In this document: positions 27,328 to 36,626 of the stretch, piece by piece
Position numbering within the stretch: the stretch's first letter is position 1
Layout of the letters: each line of letters starts with the position of its first letter
From: Saprospiraceae bacterium
GTDB lineage: Bacteria > Bacteroidota > Bacteroidia > Chitinophagales > Saprospiraceae
Assembly (NCBI GenBank): GCA_016712145.1
Contig: JADJRO010000001.1
Coordinates: forward strand, 1,302,001 to 1,366,000
Reading direction: 5' to 3'
Length of the DNA: 64,000 bases
The notes under the pieces: model-generated
Database searches by the model: none
The model's input: the letters and a program-made list of their open reading frames with translations, nothing else
Told to the model about the DNA's origin: nothing
Program-made: the position numbers and the translations under genes

Positions 27328-28851
27328 ATGAAACACGTACTCTGTTTAGTATTTTTTATATGTTTTAACATGATGAGCCCTCTTCAAGCTCAATTTTCCG
27401 ATTTTAAACAGGGGCTTATGGCACGTAAAACCTTGTTTGATTACAATACATTTAGGGATAAAGACGCTGCAGCTTTTCGCCAGTTTCAAAATGGATTTGA
27501 ATTGGCTTACATCCGCAACTTTCCGCATAATTTATCTGTAACAATTCCATTTGGATTGGGTATTTATAAAGACAGCACCAATGAATCAATAAAAAATCCA
27601 TTTTTTACTTTGGGCGCGCAAGGCAATTTACATGTTTTAAAATCAAGGTGGGCCAATCCGATCTTGGTTGCAGGAGTCAATTTTGTAATTCCAAAAGAAG
27701 GCGATTTTGGAGTAGAAGTTCCACTTGGACTTGGAATTAATTTTATGGTTCACCCACAATTTTACCTTCATTGGCAATCAGATTACAGGTTAAACATTGC
27801 GAATTCTGAATCGCATATCCAACATCATTTTGGCTTTGTGTATTTACTGGGAAATAAGAAAAACCAAAACAAAGAAGTTATTATGGAAAAACCTGATGCC
27901 GATAAAGATGGCATCATAGACGAATTTGATTTGTGTCCAAATACACCCGGCATAGCCAAGTTCATGGGCTGCCCGGATTCAGATGGTGATGGCATCCCTG
28001 ATAAAGACGATAAATGTCCGGAATTAAAAGGAATTGAAAAATTTATGGGCTGTCCTGATACCGATGAGGATGGCATTGCAGATAATGAAGATGAATGTCC
28101 TAATCTTAAAGGAATCAAAGAAAATAAAGGTTGCCCTGAAGCAGATGCGGATGGTGATGGGGTTTCTGATAAAAAAGATCAATGTCCGGATAAAGCCGGA
28201 TTAGTCGAATTTAATGGTTGTCCGGATTCAGATGGCGATGGCATTTCGGATAAAGATGACAAATGTCCAAATGTTGCCGGTATTAAATCGAAAGCAGGAT
28301 GTCCAGATGAATTAAAAAAAGACAGTGACTCAGACGGTATTTCGGACGATCAGGATGAATGTCCGTTTACTGCAGGATTGGTACAATTTAAAGGCTGTCC
28401 GGATTCAGATGGAGATGGTGTTATGGATAAAATCGACAGTTGCCCAAATACTCCTGGACCTGCAAGCAATAAGGGTTGCCCAGCAATTGAAAAGGCTGAC
28501 AAAGAAACCCTGGATTTTGCGATGCGTGCCGTACAATTTGACCTTGGTCGTGCAACCTTGCAATCTGAATCTTTTAATATTTTAGATAAAGTATCCAAAA
28601 TATTGAGAAAATATCCGGATTACAATTTGTCTATTCATGGACATACTGACAACTCAGGTTCAGCTAAATTCAACTTGGATTTATCGGAACGTCGGGCAAA
28701 AGTCTGCTATGAATACCTGATTTCTCAAGGTGTAAATGCCTCCAGATTGAGTTATGCCGGTTTTGGGTCTGCTAAACCCATTTCAAGCAATAATAATGAA
28801 ACCGGTCGTTATTTGAATCGTCGGGTAGAATTCAACTTAGTACCCAGGTAG
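27328..28851 (+). CDS. OmpA-family outer-membrane protein with thrombospondin type 3 repeats
   Basis: 508 aa. I choose the ATG at 27328 because the signal peptide (ending PLQAQ) begins there and a promoter box ends at 27308. Residues about 25-180 form a small beta-barrel. Seven calcium-binding TSP3 repeats follow (about 185-390; pattern DSDGDGIPDKDDKCP). The C-terminal OmpA peptidoglycan-binding domain (about 395-508) carries IHGHTDNSG, LSERRA and RYLNRRVEF. The protein links outer membrane and peptidoglycan. The frame is open upstream into the asparaginase-like gene, but that part has no coding character in this frame. Confidence 0.9.
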   Translation: MKHVLCLVFFICFNMMSPLQAQFSDFKQGLMARKTLFDYNTFRDKDAAAFRQFQNGFELAYIRNFPHNLSVTIPFGLGIYKDSTNESIKNPFFTLGAQGNLHVLKSRWANPILVAGVNFVIPKEGDFGVEVPLGLGINFMVHPQFYLHWQSDYRLNIANSESHIQHHFGFVYLLGNKKNQNKEVIMEKPDADKDGIIDEFDLCPNTPGIAKFMGCPDSDGDGIPDKDDKCPELKGIEKFMGCPDTDEDGIADNEDECPNLKGIKENKGCPEADADGDGVSDKKDQCPDKAGLVEFNGCPDSDGDGISDKDDKCPNVAGIKSKAGCPDELKKDSDSDGISDDQDECPFTAGLVQFKGCPDSDGDGVMDKIDSCPNTPGPASNKGCPAIEKADKETLDFAMRAVQFDLGRATLQSESFNILDKVSKILRKYPDYNLSIHGHTDNSGSAKFNLDLSERRAKVCYEYLISQGVNASRLSYAGFGSAKPISSNNNETGRYLNRRVEFNLVPR

Positions 28852-28927
28852 GTCATAAAACCGATTTTGGCTTTATTATTTTAGGCTATAAGGCCTGAAT
28901 ACTGCTTTTTAGTAGGGCATTCTGGAT

Positions 28928-28935
28928 TATCTTTG
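28928..28935 (+). promoter_or_regulatory. -7 box of the efp-accB-accC operon
   Basis: TATCTTTG, an exact TAnnTTTG match, 22 bases before the efp ATG. No clear -33 TTG is visible. Confidence 0.5.
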
Positions 28936-28957
28936 CGCCTTCTTAAAAAAAAATCTC

Positions 28958-29206
28958 ATGGCTAATACTTCAGATATTCGGAATGGTTTGTGTATTAATT
29001 TTAATAACGATATTTACGTGATTGTTGAATTTCAGCACGTCAAACCCGGTAAAGGAAATGCATTTGTAAGAACCCGATTGAAAAGTTTATCTTCAGGAAA
29101 GGTTGTAGAAAATACATTTGTAGCCGGTCATGATGTGGATGATGTTCGGGTGGAAAGGCGAAAATGCAGTACCTTTATAAAGATGATTCTGGGTACCATT
29201 TTATGA
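28958..29206 (+). CDS. efp: Elongation factor P, N-terminal part (frameshifted gene)
   Basis: Encodes EF-P from the start through VRVERRK (about residue 69), including the KOW-like domain with FQHVKPGKGNAFVRTRLKSL; the Lys in PGKG is the tip residue modified in many bacteria. After RRK the frame runs into unrelated residues (CSTFIKM) and stops at 29206. Adding one A to the AAAA run at about 29160-29163 joins it to the following ORF as RRKMQYLYKDD and gives 188 aa, the family length. EF-P rescues ribosomes stalled at proline stretches. It leads the operon with accB and accC. Confidence 0.85.
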   Translation: MANTSDIRNGLCINFNNDIYVIVEFQHVKPGKGNAFVRTRLKSLSSGKVVENTFVAGHDVDDVRVERRKCSTFIKMILGTIL

Positions 29207-29523
29207 ATTCAGAGACTTATGACCAGGAGGCCATTGATATCAATCTGATCGAAAATGGTGAATTCCTTAAAGAGGGAATGGAAGCAGAAGTCTTGTATCA
29301 TGTAGAAAAGGAAATTCCATTAACAGTGGATCTTCCGGCCCATGTAGTCATGGCTGTTATATCAACCGAAGCTGGTGTCCGTGGAAATACTGCAACCAAT
29401 GCACAAAAAATGGCCACTTTAGAAGGAGGTGCCTTGGTAAAGGTGCCACTTTTTGTTGAAGAAGGGGACCATGTTCGGGTTGATACCAGGACAAAGGAGT
29501 ATATTGAACGCGTAAAACAATAA
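29164..29523 (+). CDS. efp: Elongation factor P, C-terminal part (frameshifted gene)
   Basis: Continues EF-P in the next frame: MQYLYKDDSGYHFMNSETYD (central OB domain), then PLTVDLPAHVVMAVISTEAG and the C-terminal OB domain with GDHVRVDTRTKEYIERV. The apparent ATG at 29164 is an internal Met of the intact protein. Both halves are fully conserved, and efp is nearly always a single-copy gene whose loss is costly, so a sequencing indel in the A run is the simplest explanation. accB starts three bases after the stop. Confidence 0.85.
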   Translation: MQYLYKDDSGYHFMNSETYDQEAIDINLIENGEFLKEGMEAEVLYHVEKEIPLTVDLPAHVVMAVISTEAGVRGNTATNAQKMATLEGGALVKVPLFVEEGDHVRVDTRTKEYIERVKQ

Positions 29524-29526
29524 ATC

Positions 29527-30024
29527 ATGAACTTTAAAGAAATACAGGAACTTATACGTCTGGTCAGCAAATCTGATCTTTCTGTTTTTAAAATGAAAGA
29601 AGGTGATTTTGAATTGACAATTAAAACAGGCAAGGAAGTCAAAACAAATCCGTCAATTTCGGTTCCATATATTCCGGCTGCTCCTGCAATTCCAGCGAGT
29701 TTACCGGTTTCCAGATCCGTTTTAACTGCAGAAGAAACCTCCGCTTCAAAAGCTGCTTCTGAAGAAGAAGCCAATTCAAATAAAAAATTATTAGAAATCA
29801 AATCTCCCATGGTTGGTACGTTTTATCGGGCATCCGGACCAGATAAACCCCAATTTGTAAAAGTTGGAGATCCCGTTGAAGTAGGATCAACCGTTTGTAT
29901 CATCGAAGCAATGAAACTTTTCAATGAAATTGAAAGTGAAGTGAAGGGTAAGATTGTTAAGGTACTGGTTGAAGATGCCTCACCGGTTGAATACGACCAG
30001 GTTTTATTCTTAGTCGAACCCTAA
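29527..30024 (+). CDS. accB: Biotin carboxyl carrier protein of acetyl-CoA carboxylase (AccB)
   Basis: 165 aa. A short N-terminal helical region is followed by an Ala/Pro/Ser-rich linker (about 40-90) and a biotinyl domain (about 90-165), with IKSPMVGTFYR at its start and the biotin-accepting Lys in EAMKLFNE. It carries the carboxyl group from AccC to the carboxyltransferase in the first step of fatty-acid synthesis. It lies three bases after efp and 12 bases before accC. The efp-accB-accC order is seen in several bacterial lineages. Confidence 0.95.
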   Translation: MNFKEIQELIRLVSKSDLSVFKMKEGDFELTIKTGKEVKTNPSISVPYIPAAPAIPASLPVSRSVLTAEETSASKAASEEEANSNKKLLEIKSPMVGTFYRASGPDKPQFVKVGDPVEVGSTVCIIEAMKLFNEIESEVKGKIVKVLVEDASPVEYDQVLFLVEP

Positions 30025-30036
30025 TTTATACCCCGC

Positions 30037-31383
30037 ATGTTTAATAAAATATTAATCGCAAATCGCGGTGAAATCGCGCTACGTATCATTCGAACGGCCC
30101 GTGAAATGGGTATAAAAACGGTTGCAATTTATTCAACCGCAGATCGCGAAAGTCTGCATGTCCGTTTTGCTGATGAAGCTGTTTGTATCGGTCCGCCAGC
30201 TTCTTCCCAATCATATCTCAACATACCAAAAATTATGGCCGCGGTTGAGATCACCAATGCCGATGCGGTTCACCCTGGTTATGGTTTTTTAGCCGAAAAT
30301 GCAGAGTTCGCTGAAATTTGTCATCAATACGGAATCAAATTTATCGGCCCCACACCCGATCAAATTCGCAAAATGGGTGATAAGATCACCGCAAAAGATA
30401 CCATGATCAAAGCCGGAGTTCCTGTTGTTCCAGGTTCAGACGGTTTATTACAAGATATAGCCCAGGGCAAACGCATCGCTTCTGACATTGGTTATCCGGT
30501 TATTCTGAAAGCAACCGCCGGAGGTGGAGGACGTGGCATGCGCATCGTTTGGAAAGAAGATGAATTTGAATCCATGTGGAATATTGCCCGACAAGAGGCA
30601 AAAGCCGCATTTTCTAATGATGGGATTTATGTTGAAAAATTTATTGAAGAACCCCGACACATAGAATTTCAGGTTGTTGGCGATCAACACGGTCGTGTGG
30701 TACATCTTTCAGAGCGGGATTGTTCAATACAGCGCCGTCACCAAAAATTAGTGGAGGAAAGTCCATCGCCTTTTATGACTTCCGAACTTCGGGAGCTCAT
30801 GGGGGAAGCAGCCATTAAAGCAGGTAAATCAATAGATTACGAAGGGGTTGGAACCGTTGAATTTCTGGTGGACAAATACCGAAATTTCTATTTCATGGAA
30901 ATGAATACCCGGATTCAAGTGGAGCATCCGGTTACAGAAGAAGTGATTGATCACGATCTGATTAAAGAACAAATTAAGGTTGCTGCCGGCATCCCGATTA
31001 CTGGTAAAAACTACTTTCCAGCCATGCATGCCCTGGAAGTGCGGATCAATGCTGAAGATCCCTATATGGATTTCAGACCCAACCCAGGCAAAATAACCTC
31101 ATTGCATACGGCTAAAGGACATGGTGTCCGGGTAGATACGCATGTGTATGCTGGTTATACGGTACCCTCATATTATGACTCGCTGATCGCTAAATTAATT
31201 TGTAAAGCTCAAACCCGCGAGGAATGCATTACAAAAATGGAACGGGCTTTAGACGAGTTTATTCTGGAAGGAATTAAAACCACCATCCCATTTCACCAGC
31301 AGCTTATGAAAAATCCTGATTTTAGAGCAGGGAATTTTCATACCGGCTTCTTAAATAATTTTAAACTGGAACCCCAGAAATAA
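30037..31383 (+). CDS. accC: Acetyl-CoA carboxylase biotin carboxylase subunit (AccC)
   Basis: 448 aa, normal family length. The N-terminal biotin carboxylase domain opens with FNKILIANRGEIALRIIRTA. The ATP-grasp domain (about 115-320) carries the glycine-rich KATAGGGGRGMR loop, the ERDCSIQRRHQKL motif, and the catalytic EMNTRIQVEHPVTE. The C-terminal domain contains RINAEDP and the VRVDTHVY stretch. It carboxylates biotin on AccB using ATP and bicarbonate. Third gene of the efp operon; the ABC exporter gene follows after 38 bases. Confidence 0.97.
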   Translation: MFNKILIANRGEIALRIIRTAREMGIKTVAIYSTADRESLHVRFADEAVCIGPPASSQSYLNIPKIMAAVEITNADAVHPGYGFLAENAEFAEICHQYGIKFIGPTPDQIRKMGDKITAKDTMIKAGVPVVPGSDGLLQDIAQGKRIASDIGYPVILKATAGGGGRGMRIVWKEDEFESMWNIARQEAKAAFSNDGIYVEKFIEEPRHIEFQVVGDQHGRVVHLSERDCSIQRRHQKLVEESPSPFMTSELRELMGEAAIKAGKSIDYEGVGTVEFLVDKYRNFYFMEMNTRIQVEHPVTEEVIDHDLIKEQIKVAAGIPITGKNYFPAMHALEVRINAEDPYMDFRPNPGKITSLHTAKGHGVRVDTHVYAGYTVPSYYDSLIAKLICKAQTREECITKMERALDEFILEGIKTTIPFHQQLMKNPDFRAGNFHTGFLNNFKLEPQK

Positions 31384-31421
31384 TCAATGAACAAATCAGT
31401 TCATTTGCAATTGATTATTGA

Positions 31422-33242
31422 GTGAAAGCATTTTTACAATTGATGAGTCTGCTCCGGGACTATAAATACCGAGTACTGGCTCATTTCTTTTTTTATATCC
31501 TGGCTACACTTTTTACAGTATTGAGCATTCCTGCGATCATTCCCTTGTTTGAAATGCTCTTCCAAAAACAGATGCCAAGTTTTCAGGATCCTGGTCAGGT
31601 ACAAAGTATCAGTGATTTTATAGGATTAATTAAATATCGATTTGGCGTTTGGATCAATCAATACGATCCGAATATGCGATTGATGATTATTTGTGGAGGT
31701 TTGGCTGCTATTTTTTTTCTAAAGAATTTTTTTAGATACCTGGCAATTCATACCATGGCCCCAGTCCGGGTAGGTGTATCCGCAAAACTTCGCCAAAATT
31801 TATTCAATAAATTTATGAGTTTGCCTCTATCCTATTTTTCTGAAGAACGGAAAGGCGATTTAATTTCAAGAATGACTACGGATGTGCAGGAAATAGAATT
31901 CAGCATCTTATCTACCCTTGAAACACTTGTAAAAGATCCATTATTGATATTAGGCAGTATGGCCATTATGATTTACACCAGTCCTGCATTGACTTTATTT
32001 GTGTTCATGTTGATGTTGTTTACCTCACTTGTCATAGGGGGTATCTCCAGAACATTGAGGAAACAATCAAATACTGCACAGCATTTAATGGGCGATTTAA
32101 TTTCTGTACAGGAAGAAAGTCTTGGAGGATTGCGCGTGATAAAATCTTTTGGTGCAGAAAATTATGTAATCGGACGATTTAATTCAATCCTGGATGCATA
32201 CCGAAACATGGTAACCCGAATTTATCGTAGACGGGATTTATCATCGCCTTTGTCTGAGTTTTTAGGAATCACAGTGGTTTGCTGTTTGTTATGGTATGGA
32301 GCCAAATTGGTTTTTGCAAATGAAATGTCCGGCTCTGTATTTTTAGCATTCCTGTATGCATTTTTTAATGTAATCGAACCTTCTAAAGCATTATCAAATG
32401 CTTACTTTAATATTCAAAAAGGAATGGCTGCCGCAGATCGCATCAATCAGGTATTAAATGCAGAAGACCAAATAAGAGACAATCCCAATGCATTATCAAA
32501 GAATCTATTTAAACACGAGCTTCGTTTTGAAAATGTCAGTTTTAGATATACGAATCAAAATGCTTATGCTTTAAGAAATATTAATCTGGTGATTCCAAAA
32601 GGAAGTACTTTGGCCATTGTTGGTTCATCCGGTTCAGGGAAAACGACTTTGGTGGATTTGATCGGACGTTTTTATGATGTTACTGAAGGAAAAATCACCA
32701 TCGATGGTGTTGATATTCGTGACATTCGATTAACGGATTTAAGAAGTTTAATGGGAATGGTTAACCAGGATCCAATTCTATTTAATGATACTATAAAAAA
32801 CAATATCTTATTTGGAAAGGACCAACAATCTGAATCCGCTATTTGGGAAAGTTTGAGCGCAGCGCATGCAGAGCAATTTGTATCCGAACAAGCTGAACAG
32901 CTGGAATATACCATTGGAGACCGTGGAATGAAACTTAGTGGCGGACAACGCCAACGATTAACCATAGCGAGAGCTTTAATCAGAAATCCACAAATTCTGA
33001 TTTTAGATGAAGCTACGTCTGCTTTGGACACTGCCTCAGAAAAAATTATACAGGAGGCCATGACAGAAATCCTTGAAGGGCGTACCGCAGTGATTATAGC
33101 GCACCGCTTATCTACCATTCAACGAGCTGATAAGATTATCGTTTTGAAGGAAGGACAAATTCTGGAGGAAGGCAATCATGAATCTCTATTAAAAAAGGGA
33201 GGTGAATACAGCAGCTTTGTATCTTTACAATCATTTCAATAA
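31422..33242 (+). CDS. ABC transporter, MsbA-like (fused permease-ATPase)
   Basis: 606 aa from a GTG start; the residues before the next ATG (31443) align with the usual N-terminal helix, so GTG is preferred. Six transmembrane helices (about 15-330) with the ERKGDLISRMTTDV coupling-helix region are followed by an ATPase domain (about 345-600) with Walker A GSSGSGKTTL, the Q loop, signature LSGGQRQRL, Walker B ILILDEATSAL and H-loop IIAHRLST. It resembles MsbA, which flips lipid A across the inner membrane, but other lipid or drug export cannot be excluded. It may be co-transcribed with accC. Confidence 0.9.
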   Translation: MKAFLQLMSLLRDYKYRVLAHFFFYILATLFTVLSIPAIIPLFEMLFQKQMPSFQDPGQVQSISDFIGLIKYRFGVWINQYDPNMRLMIICGGLAAIFFLKNFFRYLAIHTMAPVRVGVSAKLRQNLFNKFMSLPLSYFSEERKGDLISRMTTDVQEIEFSILSTLETLVKDPLLILGSMAIMIYTSPALTLFVFMLMLFTSLVIGGISRTLRKQSNTAQHLMGDLISVQEESLGGLRVIKSFGAENYVIGRFNSILDAYRNMVTRIYRRRDLSSPLSEFLGITVVCCLLWYGAKLVFANEMSGSVFLAFLYAFFNVIEPSKALSNAYFNIQKGMAAADRINQVLNAEDQIRDNPNALSKNLFKHELRFENVSFRYTNQNAYALRNINLVIPKGSTLAIVGSSGSGKTTLVDLIGRFYDVTEGKITIDGVDIRDIRLTDLRSLMGMVNQDPILFNDTIKNNILFGKDQQSESAIWESLSAAHAEQFVSEQAEQLEYTIGDRGMKLSGGQRQRLTIARALIRNPQILILDEATSALDTASEKIIQEAMTEILEGRTAVIIAHRLSTIQRADKIIVLKEGQILEEGNHESLLKKGGEYSSFVSLQSFQ

Positions 33243-33256
33243 ATTTTAATAAAAGT

Positions 33257-34378
33257 ATGAATTATCTATACAGCTTGATTTTATGTTCATTGGCCTGGAC
33301 TGCAAATGCCCAAACTACCATCACAAGTGCTGTAAGACCAGCCGTTGGAGATTCCTTTGGGTATCGTTACGATACCGTAGTGGGTTCAATTGCATTGGGA
33401 AATCCTGGACCTAATCAAATTTGGGATTTCAGTAATTTAAATTCCAATGTGCGTCGTTCTGAAGTGTATTTACCGAAAAGTGCGGGTGTAAATGCGTCCA
33501 GTTTTCCAACAGCCGATGCAGTCGTTTTTCAAGGAATTACTGAAATGTATTACAGAATGTATGCAAATCGGGTAGATCTTTTAGGAACTGCCACTCGCGG
33601 AGGAGGTCCGATACCCGGTTTGGGGGGTGCCAATGTATTTCCTAAGCCGGCTACTGTTTTGCGTTATCCTGAAAACTGTTTAGATACACTTTCCTATCAA
33701 ACGATCAGTTCTGTTGCATTTTCATCCAGCATTCTACCCGATAGCTTATTAAATTCATTGCCCTTAAAACCGGATTCTTTTCGGGTTAATTTTAACACGA
33801 AATTTCACAAAGAAGCCGATGCATGGGGAACTTTAAAATTACCAGCTAAATCCTGGGAGGTATTGCGCGAAAAAATCAATACCGTAAGCAAAACAACCAT
33901 CGATGCCAAAGTACAATTTCTGGGTTGGATTGATGTAACCGGTTTAGCTAGTGGTCTATTTGCCGGTTTTTTTGGAGATCTAAATACAACAGCATATGCT
34001 TTTATATCCAATGAAACAAAAGGATATATAGCCTATATAACAACAGACAGTCTTGGTTTGCCAGCAGCCGTGCAATACAAACCAGATGATCGGATTCAAT
34101 TACAAACTGCAAATGGAACGAATTCAGTTGCATTGAGTCTTTATCCGAATCCAGCACAAGACCTGCTCTTAGTAAGTAATTATTCTTTACCTGGCGGAAG
34201 GTATACGTATCGCATTTTAGATGTTACTGGTAAAACGATTCAGTCAGCTAAAATTCAATTGATAGAAAATGAATCGCATCCGATTCAAATCCATGGATTA
34301 AAAGCTGCGACTTATATTTTCCAGTTACTAGACAACAAGGCTCAAGAACTTGGAAATGCCCGGTTTATAGTTGAATGA
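33257..34378 (+). CDS. T9SS type A sorting domain-containing secreted protein
   Basis: 373 aa. Signal peptide to residue 19 (TANAQ). The body (about 20-285) is all-beta, begins TTITSAVRPAVGDSFGYRYD, and is followed by GPNQIWDFSNL, a pattern common in uncharacterised Bacteroidota T9SS proteins. The tail has YPNPAQDLL and a final beta-rich sorting domain. It starts 14 bases after the ABC exporter and may be read from the same transcript. It converges with the S46 peptidase gene, leaving only six bases between stops. Function unknown. Confidence 0.82.
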   Translation: MNYLYSLILCSLAWTANAQTTITSAVRPAVGDSFGYRYDTVVGSIALGNPGPNQIWDFSNLNSNVRRSEVYLPKSAGVNASSFPTADAVVFQGITEMYYRMYANRVDLLGTATRGGGPIPGLGGANVFPKPATVLRYPENCLDTLSYQTISSVAFSSSILPDSLLNSLPLKPDSFRVNFNTKFHKEADAWGTLKLPAKSWEVLREKINTVSKTTIDAKVQFLGWIDVTGLASGLFAGFFGDLNTTAYAFISNETKGYIAYITTDSLGLPAAVQYKPDDRIQLQTANGTNSVALSLYPNPAQDLLLVSNYSLPGGRYTYRILDVTGKTIQSAKIQLIENESHPIQIHGLKAATYIFQLLDNKAQELGNARFIVE

Positions 34379-34384
34379 GAATCG

Positions 34385-36559
34385 TTATTTCTTTTTTCCT
34401 TTAGGATAAACCAATTTCATTTCATCTACCAGCCATTTGGCTCCGGCAAATTTGTCAATGATAAATAAAATGTATCTCGCATCAACCATGATGTTACGAC
34501 AAATGCTGGGATCATAATTGATATCACTCATGGTACCTTCCCATACCCGGTCAAAATTTAATCCGATTAAATTTCCATGGGCATCAATGGCAGGGCTTCC
34601 GGAATTACCACCTGTAGTATGATTGGATCCAATAAATGCTAATGGCATTTTGCCATCATCCCCATAGATACCATAATCCTTATTCTTAAACAAGGTTTGC
34701 AATTTTTTAGGTACATCAAATTCATAATCGCCCGGAACATACTTTTCCATAACTCCATCCAATGTGGTTTTGGAAAGATAATGAACGCCATCACGTGGTT
34801 TAAAACCCTCTACTTTCCCGTATGTTATTCGGAGTGTTGAATTTGCATCCGGATAATATTTTTTCTCAGGAATCACTTCCATCAGAGCAGTCATGTGTGT
34901 ACGTCGGAGTGCATTGATTTGCTCTTCCAATTCAAAACACAATTTATTGATATCGTTATTTTGATAAAAATTCATGTCTTCATAAAACTGATAGAGCGGA
35001 TCTGATTTCACTGCATTAATCCAATGTGAATAATCCAGAGCCATAAGGATTGCCAAACTATCTTTATTAGTTAACCTGCTGCTGGAATAAAGGGCCTTAG
35101 TAAAGGCTTTATAATCTGCCTTGTGTTTATTCAAATCTTCTTTTAAAGAATTAAAAACAAACGCAGGATTCATCTCTTTAATAAATTGTTCTAATAGACT
35201 GGTAAATATTTCCTGATCGATAGATGTATTAAAATCTTTAAAGTAGGCATCCACATTTTTCAAAACATCTTCTTTACTACTATTAAATTTTGTTTCACCT
35301 CTCCCTTCATATGTATTGATCAATGACTTAACCAGTTGATAGTAATCGTACACATCGACATTTCTGACAAACGTTTCTGCATAGTATTCTCTGGCCTTTG
35401 TAAACGGTTCCAGCCGTTTATATAAAAATTCCATATCAGGAATGAGTTTGCGATACGATTCAAATTTTGGGTTTTGTTCGACCCGTTTTTGAAAAACAGC
35501 ATCATCCTGTAACTTTTTATCTAATCCATTGGTAACTCGCATCCCAAGATTTTCACCGATCCATTTTTTCCATGCATTTGCGATTCCTGCATATTTTGAT
35601 GCATACTGAATTTTTGTTTTCTCATCTGCACGCATGTATTTATCCATTATTTTTAAAGCCTTATCTCGCAAACTGATTCGAACAGGGTTTAATACATCGA
35701 CTTGCTGGCGGGCGGCTTCATAAATTAAATACTCCGTTGTGCGACCTGGAAAACCAAAAACCATGGTAAAATCCCCCTCTTTTATTCCGCTTAAAGAAAT
35801 TGGAAGAAAATGTTTTGGTTTGTATGGAACATTGTCTTTAGAATAAGCAGCAGGACGATTGGCTTTGTTGGCATAAATTCTAAAAAGTGAAAAATCACCC
35901 GTATGTCTTGGCCAAACCCAATTGTCTGTATCTGCTCCAAATTTTCCTATAGATTCTGGTGGAGTACCAACCAGACGAATGTCATTATACGTTTCAGTCA
36001 CAAAAGCAAAATATTGGTTCCCATTATAAAACGCACGGATCATCACATCCTGATCTGCCATTTTAGGTAACACAAGTTTTAACTTTTCAATATTCTCATC
36101 AACTTTATTTCTTCGCTGGAGTTCACTCATTTTTAAATCAACACCCTCCAATATTTTACTGGTAACATCTTCCATGCGGACGATTAAAGTTGCAGTTAAA
36201 CCTGAACAAGCATGTTCTTCTGCTTTATTTCGTGCCCAAAATCCATCACGAATGTAATTTTTATCTACTGAACTCAGCGCTTGAATATACCCAAAACCAC
36301 AATGGTGGTTTGTCAACATCAACCCTTCGTTTGAAATAATCTCAGACGTGCAGCCCCCACCAAATTGAACGATGGCATCTTTTAAAGACCCTTTGTTAAT
36401 ATTGTAAATATCATCCGCAGAAATTTTCATTCCCATAGATTTCATTTCCTTCTCATTCAAAGATTTTAAAAAAATGGGAAGCCACATGCCTTCTCCAGCA
36501 AATAGGCACTGAGAAATGGTCAAAAAGCAGATTGCAAAAAAATGATTCTGTTTAAACAT
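34385..36559 (-). CDS. S46 family dipeptidyl peptidase (DPP7/DPP11 type)
   Basis: 724 aa with a signal peptide (ends near LFAG). The N-terminal part of the trypsin-like fold has TNHHCGFG with catalytic His86. The helical domain occupies the middle. The C-terminal part carries GNSGSP with Ser653. Arg671 in NFDRVWEG sits at the position that is Arg in DPP11 (cleaving after Asp/Glu) and Gly in DPP7 (hydrophobic preference), so DPP11-like specificity is inferred. The enzyme removes dipeptides from peptides in the periplasm, supporting growth on protein. A TACCTTTG promoter box lies 30 bases upstream. Confidence 0.92.
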   Translation of the reverse strand: MFKQNHFFAICFLTISQCLFAGEGMWLPIFLKSLNEKEMKSMGMKISADDIYNINKGSLKDAIVQFGGGCTSEIISNEGLMLTNHHCGFGYIQALSSVDKNYIRDGFWARNKAEEHACSGLTATLIVRMEDVTSKILEGVDLKMSELQRRNKVDENIEKLKLVLPKMADQDVMIRAFYNGNQYFAFVTETYNDIRLVGTPPESIGKFGADTDNWVWPRHTGDFSLFRIYANKANRPAAYSKDNVPYKPKHFLPISLSGIKEGDFTMVFGFPGRTTEYLIYEAARQQVDVLNPVRISLRDKALKIMDKYMRADEKTKIQYASKYAGIANAWKKWIGENLGMRVTNGLDKKLQDDAVFQKRVEQNPKFESYRKLIPDMEFLYKRLEPFTKAREYYAETFVRNVDVYDYYQLVKSLINTYEGRGETKFNSSKEDVLKNVDAYFKDFNTSIDQEIFTSLLEQFIKEMNPAFVFNSLKEDLNKHKADYKAFTKALYSSSRLTNKDSLAILMALDYSHWINAVKSDPLYQFYEDMNFYQNNDINKLCFELEEQINALRRTHMTALMEVIPEKKYYPDANSTLRITYGKVEGFKPRDGVHYLSKTTLDGVMEKYVPGDYEFDVPKKLQTLFKNKDYGIYGDDGKMPLAFIGSNHTTGGNSGSPAIDAHGNLIGLNFDRVWEGTMSDINYDPSICRNIMVDARYILFIIDKFAGAKWLVDEMKLVYPKGKKK

Positions 36560-36588
36560 TCAATTTGAATTAAAGTTAATGTGTCCCA

Positions 36589-36596
36589 CAAAGGTA
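36589..36596 (-). promoter_or_regulatory. -7 box of the S46 peptidase gene
   Basis: TACCTTTG on the minus strand, an exact TAnnTTTG match, 30 bases before the ATG at 36559. It suggests the peptidase has its own promoter, separate from DUF3667. Confidence 0.45.
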
Positions 36597-36626
36597 CACC
36601 GGAAAAAAATATTTTATAAAAAGGAC

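Noticed and set aside
29155..29170. Programmed -1 frameshift in efp
   Set aside because: No slippery heptamer with re-pairing in both sites and no obvious stimulatory hairpin just downstream; a base error or mutation is simpler, though not excluded.
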